Below, piece after piece: positions 52,040-61,446 of a stretch of DNA of 64,000 bases; the stretch's first letter is position 1; every line of letters starts with the position of its first letter. The notes beneath the pieces were generated by a model. That model made no database searches and was not told the origin of the DNA. It was given only the letters and a program-made list of their open reading frames with translations. The position numbers and the translations under genes were made by a program. Source of the DNA: Dugong dugon (lineage: Eukaryota; Chordata; Mammalia; Sirenia; Dugongidae); NCBI GenBank assembly GCA_030035585.1, contig CM057481.1, positions 54,631,128-54,695,127 of the forward strand, in the 5' to 3' direction.

Positions 52040-52690
52040 AAACTTTTTCTTTTCTAATTTTATTTTGTTGTTGTTGCTGAGAATATATATAGCAAAACAA
52101 ACACCAATTTAACCATTTCTACATGTACAATTCAGTGACACCGATCACATTCTTGGAGTTGTGCGATCATTCTCACCCTCTTTTTCTGAGTTGTTCCTCT
52201 CCCATTAATATAAACTTACTGCTCCCTAAGGTTCCTTTCTAATCTTTTGAGTTGCTGTTGTCACTTTGATCCCATATAGATAGTTCTTCAAAGAGTATAA
52301 TGCTCAAGGCAGATGTTTTTTACTAGTTGAGCTAAACCATTGTTTGATTTTCAGAAGACTTTAGGGAATATTTTTGGTTTAGCTTTTAAAGATTATCTCA
52401 GGGCAATAGTTTCAGGGGTTCATCAAACCCCCTTGGCTCCAGAAAGTCTGCAGTCCGTGAGAATTTGAAATTCTGTTCTTCATTTCCCCCTTCGCTCAGG
52501 ATTCATCTATTGAATCTTTGATCAAGACATTCAGTAATGGTAGCCAGGCACCATCCAGTTCTTCTGGTCTCATGGCAAAGGAGGCAGTTGTTCATGGAGG
52601 CAATTAGATACACATTCCATACCCTTCTCCTATTCCTGACTCTCCTTCTTCCTTCATTGCTCCAGGCAAATAGAGATTCTGATAAACATT
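52040..52690. repeat. Probable lineage-specific interspersed repeat, unclassified
   Basis: 'gaatatatatagcaaaacaaacaccaatttaacc', 'tacatgtacaattcagtgacaccgatcacattcttgg' and 'gttgctgttgtcactttgatcccatatagatag' read like an interspersed element rather than unique intron, and I have the impression of similar blocks in afrotherian sequence. No terminal repeats, tail or ORF found. Confidence 0.3.
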
Positions 52691-53314
52691 TTGTTAACAA
52701 ACGTAAGTTAGATCTGCCATGGGATGTTCTCACTGATCAAATCAGGAAGGTGTCATTTAGCCACAAATGAAACACTTTCTTACTTGTGCAGGAAGTATAA
52801 AACAGTGATTTCTTATTGGTATTTCCAGATCAATCCAGAGATCAAAATAAGAATTACATCATTCAAACAAAATGGGTCAATTTACACATAGAAAACATTC
52901 ACATCATATTAAAAAAAGCAATCCACTAAAACTTAAGCTTACAGAGAAACTTAGGGGAGTCTTTTTTTTTTCTTTATTAAAAAAAATTTCACTGGCAAAA
53001 AATAATTCCTATCATTCTACAAAGCAAATTCTCAGAGGGATTTGTCACAATCTATAGGTTGATCTAAAATCTAAAGGTTGATATTTACCATAGCATAAAG
53101 GTAGAACGCATCTACGCAAGATCAATATATGTGGTTGAGATAGTCCCATTAGAGTTTCTTCGTGTGATAAAAACAATGGATAAAGGGTTTAAAGAGGGAA
53201 AGGAAAGAACACTTGTTTTGAGAAAAGAGGTGAGAATTTTGAAAGAGTTAAGAAAATACAATATATTGGGACTCCTCATAATTAGGATAAAAAATGAAAA
53301 CTTAAAAATGAAGT

Positions 53315-53640
53315 AATTATTGAACACTTACCATGTGCCAGATAATTTTCTAAAAAGTTTTGAATGAATTCCCTCATTCAAGCCTCATTACAACCCTACT
53401 GGCATCCCAAGGTGGCAAAATGCTTAAGCACTCCACTGCTAGCTCCAGAGACACCTCAGACGACAGGCCTGGCTATCTGCTTCTGAGAGATCACAACACT
53501 GAAAACCTCATGGAGCAGTTCTACTATACGTACATGGGGGTGCCGTGAGTCAGAATCGACTTGACGGCAACAAACAACAACGACCCCATAAGGTAGGGAC
53601 TCTTATTGTGCCTATTTCAGGGATAAGAAAAAGATATTAT
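53315..53640 (+). repeat. MIR relic split by an AfroSINE
   Basis: 'attgaacacttaccatgtgccagataattttc', 'ctcattcaagcctcattacaaccct' lies left of the SINE, and 'cataaggtagggactcttattgtgcctatttcagggat' lies right of it. 'caaccctac' and 'cgaccccat' are a weak target duplication. Confidence 0.75.
53401..53580 (+). repeat. AfroSINE (long subfamily) inside MIR
   Basis: 'aaggtggcaaaatgcttaagcactccactgctag', 'ggcctggctatctgcttctgag', 'gaaaacctcatggagcag', tail 'gagtcagaatcgacttgacggcaac'. Confidence 0.85.
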
Positions 53641-54492
53641 CGGTAGAATTAATATTTTCAACATAATATTTCTGGTTCTGAAACTATACAAAGAGTTTTT
53701 GTAATAATTATTTTTTCTGAGCACTTGTTTTCATATCTCATTATAAAAAAAGCCTCCTCGTTAAAATACGATACTCACCTAGGTGGGCCCTGGATTCAAG
53801 CAAAAGTTCTACCCAATTCCTAAGTGAACAGAAGCAGCCACTTAGCCAGCAGTGGGTCACAGGAGAGAAGACTTTACAACAAAAGAAGTCAAAGTGAACA
53901 TTTTTTCTGGGAAAACTGCCTTAGGACTTTAAGTAATTTAAAGGCTATTGCTCTTTCTTTCCATTTTTTTTTTTTTTTTTGGTGGGAGCTGGTGCAAAGG
54001 TCGGCAGGCAAACAGAATTTTTAAGACTCGAAAGGAATTTTTGTTGACCAAAAGTATCTAAGTATCATGGGATTCTTTAAGGAAAGGTTAAAACATTGTA
54101 TAATATAGTAATGCCTTTTATAAGAAAGAAAATAGGCCACTGTATCTCTGAAATGCCAGGCACCATATACTTAACTGTAAACCAAATATCCAAAAAGTTA
54201 GGGAAGAAGTAGAATGTCCAGACCACGCTTTTATTAAAAAGCTCGCTGCACTGTGTGGTTTGGATTTTAAAAAATAAAATAAAATACGTTCTTTTTAAAT
54301 CACACGGTTTTAATCAGTCCCCAAAAGTCTGTATATTATGTGTAATAGGTAGAAAGATGGAACCCAACACTTAAAAAAAACCTCACTCCTGTCCTCAAGG
54401 ATCTTACAATTGGAGGATTAGTGAAGGTGGGGGACAAAGAGAAGAGGAGCCCACCCCCACACAAATTGACCTCAAAGGTGCTCCTTGCCCTT

Positions 54493-54722
54493 TAAGACAG
54501 TAGTTCTCAACCAGGGGCAATTCTGTCCCTCACGAGACATTTGGCAATGTCTGGAGACATTTTGGGTTGCCACAACTCGGGGTAGGGTGGATATGCTACT
54601 GGCATTAAATGGGTAGAAGCCAGAGATGCTTCTGAAATGTCCGACAATGCACAGGGCAGCCCCACAAGAGAGAATATCTGGCCCCAAATGCTAATATAGT
54701 AGTGCAGAGGTTGAGAAACCTC
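54493..54722 (+). repeat. MER20 hAT element
   Basis: 'cagtagttctcaaccaggggcaattctg', 'gacatttggcaatgtctggagacattttgggttgcc', 'ctactggcattaaatgggtag', ending 'gcagaggttgagaaacctcag'. The best MER20 in the window. Confidence 0.9.
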
Positions 54723-55068
54723 AGCCTAAGAGATGTGTTAATTCCCTGTCCCACCGCCTTAAGGGAAGATTTCAGGAAAAGGAGCTGAAACAAGTCAAGC
54801 CACAGAAATGACACAGATACCTCATCAACTACCAATGTGCTTCTCTCTGATATCTGAGCTGCATGGTTTGCCAACAGTTATTTCATGTCTTATCTCGACA
54901 TGTAAGGGAGGCCTTTTTTGTTCATTAGAGAAAGGAAAAAAATGTCTTCTTCACTATAAATGACCTAATTCAAAACCTATGACTTTATACCAACTTGAGT
55001 TCTCAACAGTAACATGGACAGGAAAAGTTACGCTGGTAAATCGAGAATTATCATTTCAATACAATACA

Positions 55069-55500
55069 GGCAGTCCCCCGGGTTATGAATGAGATTCTTT
55101 CCTGAGCGTGTTGTTAAGTTGGATTTGTAGGTAAGTCAGAATAGGTGCATACACTTTTATTTAGCCTGATTTTAGTGCAAGAAAATGAGCCCTGGTGGGT
55201 TAGTGGTTAAACCACTTGGCTGCTAACCAAAAGGTGGGCTGTTCGAACCCACCAGCCGCTCCGTGGGAGAAAGATACGGCAATCTGCTTCCATAAAGATT
55301 TACAGTCTTTGAAACCCTATGGGGAAATTCTACTCTGTCCTATAGGGTTGCTGTAAGTCGGAATGACTTGACAGCAGTGGGTTTGGTTTGGCTGGTTAGT
55401 GCAAGAAAACACTCTGAGTCTTTTCAATGATTTAAAAGCTACACATGCAGCAAATGAAGGTAATTGTGATGAAGAAGTTTTGGGAGTAGGGGTTGGTTCA
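55069..55500 (+). mobile_element. Tigger-like DNA transposon fragment, split by an AfroSINE
   Basis: After TA, 'caggcagtcccccgggttatgaatgagattc' then 'ttgttaagttggatttgtaggtaagtc' is the terminus of a pogo-type (Tigger) element. Sequence continues after the SINE at 55410 with 'cactctgagtcttttcaatg'. The distal terminus was not found, so the end is uncertain. Confidence 0.5.
55186..55395 (+). repeat. AfroSINE with exact 14-bp target-site duplication
   Basis: 'gagccctggtgggttagtggttaaac', 'gggctgttcgaacccaccagc' (B box), 'ctccgtgggagaaagatacggc', tail 'gtcggaatgacttgacagcagtgggtttgg'. TTAGTGCAAGAAAA occurs exactly at 55172-55185 and 55396-55409. Confidence 0.96.
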
Positions 55501-55600
55501 ATCCTTTCAAAGTGAGAGCAAATTTACGTAACAATAAAGGGTGAGTCCATAAGTCTGTAAAGTTCATAGCCTGGAGACTTACTGTACTAATAAACTATGC

Positions 55601-55759
55601 CCTAAAACTTTGACATAGTGGTTAAGAGCTTGGCTGCTAACCAAAAGGTTGGCAGTTCAAATCCACCAGCAGCTCCTTGGAAACCCTATGGGGCAGTTCA
55701 ACTCTGTCCCATAGAGTTGCTATGAGTCAGAATTGCCTCGATGGCACCTAACAACCTCA
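55601..55759 (+). repeat. AfroSINE with 9-bp target-site duplication
   Basis: 'acatagtggttaagagcttggctgc', 'aggttggcagttcaaatccaccagc', 'ggaaaccctatggggcag', tail 'cgatggcacctaacaacc', identical in type to the RTE tail. AAACTATGC flanks at 55592-55600 and 55760-55768. Confidence 0.92.
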
Positions 55760-55769
55760 AAACTATGCA

Positions 55770-57035
55770 AAATCAAAGTCAGCAATTCTAACAATTCAAA
55801 AGGCACCCTGGAAATCTGCTTTGATGTCTCTGGATCATTCTGAACATCACTATGAGTATACCATAGCTATCTGGGAGTGTCACTTAAAAGTGCCTTCTGT
55901 CTAATAAAATACTAAATAAAGTAGCTTTACTATAGTCACAAAGTCAGAAGGTTACTAATTCTTAGTTTTACAATGTTTGACATTATTCCTTCTTACTCTC
56001 CTAAACTACTACTTAATAAAACAACAAATCTGTTTTTCATATATTCATTTCCTACATTTTAAAAAAGGAATTATTGCTTCCCAATATATTTAAAGAATTT
56101 TTGAAAGTCATTTTATAATTTTATATATGCCATATAAACTTTTATTCCCTAACTGCTTTTAAAAATAAAAATAGAAGTACAGCAAACACCGGTCATCATT
56201 GTGCTATTCCTCTGTCATTGGATATATGAAAAATTTTCCATAATAAAAAAAAAAGAAAAAAAGCGCAAACAGTTTTATCTTAGACATACACATGCACACA
56301 CAAACGTTGCCTTGGGTGTTTACACAAAATAATTTAATCCTGATGATTTCAAAAGCAAACTCTTTGTGGTTTTAAAGATTCTAGATCTAGTTTTATCTTG
56401 CTATCTGTCCTCTCGTGCCCTACCCCACCAACATTTTTTCTTAAAATCTATAAACCACTCAGAAAAGAAAACGAAGCAAAAAAAACCTTACGTGGGAGAA
56501 ATAGCACTGATTAAACAACATTCTTTCCACCAAGTTTTTCCTCAAATGATGTCTATAACAGATAACTGCAGGACCATATTGCCTTAAATGGACTCTTACC
56601 AAAATGACAAGTAGTTTCAAGTGGCAGCCTGAAGCTTCCTTGTACTTCATGTTTCCTCTGATTAGCACTCTAGAAAATGCTTGCAATGAGGTGACTGAAT
56701 CTGATATTCTCCTCTCCCCTTTTGGCAATGAAATACGGAATTAGGTGGTTACACCTTTACCGCTGAATATGCTTAGAAAGTTAACCTTTGATATAAAATG
56801 GCTCAAGACAGAGAGAGAACTTTCTTGAAATAATAGAAATGATTAAGGAAAAGTGCACAACAAAAGGCTAAATAAAGCAAAATTTTTATTTTGTTTCCCC
56901 TTATATAAAACATGATTATTTTACTAAACAACAAGCCATACATTTTTACATATTCAAAATGATCGTTGGAGGGTATCAGAATAAGATGAAACACAATTCT
57001 CATCTTCTCTGTTGAGAGAAAAGCAAATGAAGGGG
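55770..57035. other. Unassigned intronic sequence
   Basis: AT-rich. An old L1 3' terminus ('gaaaaattttccataataaaaaaaaaa') ends near 56254. Nothing else recognised. Confidence 0.55.
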
Positions 57036-57039
57036 GGAA

Positions 57040-57255
57040 ATGAACGCCTACTGAGCATTTACTATATACAAGGCACAGTGCTTGGGCCTTTGTACACAGG
57101 AATCTTGCTTGGTGCTCACAATAAAGGTAGATGCTATTACTAGTCTTATTTTACAGACTAGAAAATCAAGGGCAGAGAGGTTAAATAATTTGCCTAAGGT
57201 CACTAGCCTGCTCCTGAATAGCCGGAGATTTGAACCCTGCTTTGTTGGATTCCAA
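57040..57255 (+). repeat. MIR relic
   Basis: 'ctactgagcatttactatatacaaggcacagtgc', 'ttttacagactagaaaatcaagggcagagagg' and 'gatttgaaccctgc' are MIR features. Confidence 0.8.
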
Positions 57256-57383
57256 TAACCATCACAACTTCACTTCTTAGAAGTGATCAAGGCCCTACCA
57301 AAAGTGATAAGGCAAATCTGTGATACGTCTTATTTTGGAACCGACTCCATGGGAACGGGTTTGTTTTTTGTTTTTTTTTTTGT

Positions 57384-57661
57384 ATGAGGGTGGTTCAGAG
57401 GTAGAATTCTCGCCTTCTATGTGGGAAACCTGGGTTTGATTCCCAGTCAGTTCCCCTCAAACACAGCCACTACTCATCTGTCAGGGGAGGCTTGCATGTT
57501 GCTGTGATGCTGAACAGGTTTCAGCAGAGTGTCCAGACTAAAACAGACTAGGAAGAAACACCTGCCAATATATTACTGAAAAAATCAGCCATTGAAAACC
57601 CTTTGAACCACAAGAGGTCACCATGAGTCGGAGGCTGACTTGATAGCAGCTAACAACAACA
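57384..57661 (+). repeat. tRNA-Gly/RTE-tail SINE with its tRNA-like head intact
   Basis: The head at 57387-57457 follows tRNA-Gly(GCC): 'gtggttcagaggtagaattctcgcc'. The A box TGGTTCAGAGG fits the pol III consensus TRGYNNARNGG, and the B box is GGTTTGATTCC (57433-57443). The body blocks are shared with copies at 3893, 5545 and 14819, with an internal deletion after 'gctgtgatgctg', and the tail is 'ggctgacttgatagcagctaacaacaac'. The anticodon position reads TCT and the acceptor stem does not pair, so it is a SINE promoter, not a tRNA gene. A short AfroSINE tail lies just upstream (about 57343-57362). Confidence 0.85.
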
Positions 57662-57664
57662 GAA

Positions 57665-58704
57665 GAACCCCATAACTGTTGCCACAAAAAGGAATGCACC
57701 AGGGAAAAATCACAGAGGGAACGTTATTGAACTCGTCCTATCTATCTCAAGATTGAGTGACAGAAAAGAAAAAATTTATGGCTTTTCTTACTGAAAACAT
57801 ACTGTATATGACTGGATAACATTTAGAGATTAAAGATGAGCAATGAGAAGGAAAAAATCATCATAAAGCCTGACAACATTATGGTCTTTATCTTTCTGTT
57901 GATCAAAGTAGAATGTTAATGTCATCACTAGGCAACTTTAGCACGACTGGAACAAAAGTTGTCTTATTCAAAAAGGCCAAGGCTCTCTTTTTCCTGCATG
58001 AGGATTTGTACATACCCTTAGATCATAAAAAACATGCCCTCCAACCTACCCACAGACATTTGCCAAGATTACACCCAAATAAATCTCTGAAAATAGTTAT
58101 ACTTGGATTACCAGTTTAAATTACATTTTATTGCCCTGACTCTTGAACTACAACTCTTGATCCCAATTCTAGGGAACAGTTGGAATGGTAAGTAGCTCTT
58201 TGCTAGGTATCAAGGAAGTGTAAATGGAATCATCAATGAGGAGAGAATAATATAAGGAGTTATACAAGGAAAGACTTAATGCTGAAAAATCCTATACTTT
58301 CTTCCTCCAACTCTTCAATTTTGTCACATTAATACCTGTTTTGCATCATGCCCTGAGTGCAACACCCTTACCTAGAAGCAGAATTACAACCCAGACTGAG
58401 TTCAAGAGCTAATGGCACTAATAACGACAAAAAAAAAAAAGCAGGAACTGTATTAACTCAAATGTTCCATATTTCAAAGTTATGGATAGTGAGCAATAAC
58501 TAAGAATTTACCAGTTCTGAGTTCTGATTTACCAAGGGGTCTCGTTAATAAACCACGGTATGTTCATATTATGATAATCTCATTTAATTCTAAAATAATT
58601 CACTTGTAAATACTGTAAATGACTCAAAAAAATCCACAAATAAAGGAGAAAATCATCCCAAGGTATGTGATTCTGATAAAAACAATGTTTTACTTTAAAA
58701 AATA
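57665..58704. other. Unassigned intronic sequence
   Basis: No gene or named repeat recognised between the SINE at 57384 and the L1 start. An A-run is at 58430-58440. Confidence 0.55.
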
Positions 58705-59847
58705 TTAGGAGGTGGGGCAGAGCCAACACGGTGCTATAGACAGAAGCACCACACTGTCTCTCCACAGCAAAGGCCCGAAAAACTAAGTAAAACAGAGACA
58801 AACGTCAGTCCTGGAATCCTAAGCGTCAAATGAAGAGATAAAGAACTCAAGCTAGCACTGAATGGAATAAGAAACTGACAGAGAACAGAGAGTGAGGAGA
58901 GTTACGGTGGGCAGATTCCTGGTTTCCCAGCAGGCCCATGCACCACTTCCCAGGGGGCTGCGACCGTGACACAGAAGGCGCTGGTTCCGTACTGTGTGGA
59001 TTTGCCCCACCCACACCGGACAGCTTCTTCACTGCCATTTCTTTGTTGCTGGTGTTGCATTTTTCAGCTTCTTTTGGTTTCTTCTCTGTCTCGCACCTCC
59101 TCCCCCGCCTTTCTCTTGAATACCTGACTCCATATGCCATCTTTGCTTCTTCCTGACAGGCTATGAAGTGCCGCTCAGCTGGGGAACTACATCCCTGGTC
59201 AGCGTGGCCATGCTGATGGGATCCCTGGTGGCTTTTTTTCCTAAGTCCTTTTTGTTTTTTTTTTATTTGTCTGTTTTCTCTCTTTTTTATTTTTCTTCAT
59301 TTCTTAGTCTCTCATCTCTTTGTACTTACCTTCTTTTTCCTGTCTCCTGAATACCTGGCACTATGTATGATCTCCACCCCTTCTAGACAAGCTGTAGAGC
59401 TCAGTTTGGGAGCTGCTTTCCCAGTCTGCACAACCATGCCAGTGTGATCCCTGGGGGTATTTTTTTTATTTTTATTTATTTATTTTTTCGTTTTTGTTTT
59501 CCTTCATTTCTCAGTTTCTTGTCTACCCACTGCAACAGCAAGCTCCCTCAGCACTTTTTTTTTTGTTCCTGTCCTCTCTCCTCTCTCTCCTTTTCCATAC
59601 AAAACCTATCTCCACATATCATAACCTCCCCTTCCCCATTCCTCCTGCCTATCTGCACCATGCACTGAACACTGCACTCCTAAGCAGCAAAGGCACAACC
59701 TACTGAAACCTTCCCTGCACTGACCGCCAGCTCACCTTGTCGGCCCCAGTACATGCCACAAATAACCCATTCAAGCTCCTCCCCTTCAGAGAGACTTGCC
59801 CTGCTGCACCACAGCTAAGCAACTGGCCCTGCCCATTGGACAAGGAG

Positions 59848-61027
59848 ATGAAAAATATCATGTCCACAGACGAGCAAACAACAAAGAACACATGGCCTAC
59901 CTGCTCAGCGATAACTGCCATAACACGTAAAACAAAAAAGCAGGATGAAACAAACAAGTCTACAATCAATAAACTAAGAAAATAACTACTGAATATCCCA
60001 AACACAGGAGACAATATCAAAACATACAAAAAACAGGATAGGATGGTTCCAGTAGGTGTCCAAAATAAAACACAAGATGACTTTCCAGAAGAAGAAAAGG
60101 CACTAGAATTACCTGATAGAGAATTCAAATCTCTAATAGTCAGAGCTACCCAAGAGTTGAAGCAAAAAGCAAACAAAAAGGAAAAAATAGACAAATTCAT
60201 GGAAAATACAGACAAAAGAAATGGAAGAATTCAGGAAAATAATACAGGAACAAAATGCCAAAATAAATTCACAACTAGAAATCATACAAAAGAAACAATT
60301 AGAAATCCAAAAGATAAACAACAAGATTTCAGAAATGGACACTGTCATAGAAAGGCTGAGGAACAGGTTTGAAATGATGGAAGATAGGATCAGCGAAATT
60401 GAAGACAAACACTTGGATACAACTTTGAGGAAAAATCAGAAAAAAGAACAAAGAAAAATGAAGAAACCTTGAGAATTATGTGGAATACTATTAAAAGCAA
60501 AAATTTGCAAGTGATCAGAGTTCCAGAACATGGGAAGAAAATGGAAAACACAGAAAGGAACATTGAAGAATTGCTGACAGAAAACTTCCCCAACATCATG
60601 AAAGATGAAAAGCTGACCATCGAAGAAGCTCAACGAACCCCATATAGGAGAGACCCGAAGAGAAAATCACTAAGGCATATCATAATCATACTCGCTAAAA
60701 CCAAAGACAAACAAAGAATCTGAGAGCAGCTCGAGAAAAATGAAAAGTCACCTACAGAGGAGAAACAATAAGACTAAGCTCTGATTACTCAGCATAATTC
60801 ATGCAGGCAAGAAGGCAATGGGATGACATATATAAAACCTTGAAAGAAAACAATTCCCAACCAAGAATAATATATCCTGCAAAACTCTCATTCAAATATA
60901 ATGGTGAAATTAGGACATTTTCAGATAAACAGAAATTAAGGGAATATGTAAAAACCAAAACAAACTCACAAGAATTATTAAAAGGAGTTCTTCCGTTTGA
61001 AAACAAACAACATCAGACGACAGCCTA
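59848..61027 (+). pseudogene. L1 ORF1, disrupted
   Basis: Starts near the ATG at 59848 or 59860. The order of L1 ORF1 is visible: a basic N-terminus, a coiled coil (60221-60420; EEFRKIIQEQNAKINSQLEI, then KINNKISEMDTVIERLRNRF), the RRM region (NLQVIRVPEHGKKMENTERN, TENFPNIM, QRTPYR), and the C-terminal domain (QARRQWDDIYKTLKENNSQP, YPAKLSF) at 60801-61027. Stops at 59983 and 60470-60472, a frameshift near 60215 and a break after 60720 destroy it. ORF1 proteins are nucleic-acid chaperones that package L1 RNA. Confidence 0.9.
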
Positions 61028-61446
61028 AATCTAGGACACATGATCACACCATTCAGATACCAATTTAGGAAATGAACTCTCAAGGACTATTCAAAACCAA
61101 AAGATTTACAACAGGGAACCAGAGAGATTAATCTGCAAATGACAACAACGTCAGAACAATAAAAGAGGGAATAAACGTTGTAAGTACAGAACTTTTTAAT
61201 GGAGAGGATGGCAAGGTGATAGCAAGTCATAATAGACTGGTTCAAACTTAGAAAATAAGGAAAAATTTCAAGGTAACCACAAAGAAATTTAACAGACTAC
61301 TCATCAAAATAAAGAAGAAAAACATAAAGTCTTAGTAAAAACAAAATCTACAAAAACAAAAGATACAAAAAAAAAAAAAAATCCACAAACAAAAGGAATT
61401 CAGCACAGGAGAGTACAAGGAACAAAGAAATCGTCAGCACTACAAA

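Noticed and set aside
57387..57457. Functional tRNA-Gly gene
   Set aside because: A and B boxes are present, but the acceptor arms do not pair, the anticodon position reads TCT, and it is fused to a SINE body and tail.
59700..60215. 171-residue open frame on the minus strand
   Set aside because: It is the antisense of L1 5'UTR/ORF1, hydrophobic by composition, with no known domain.
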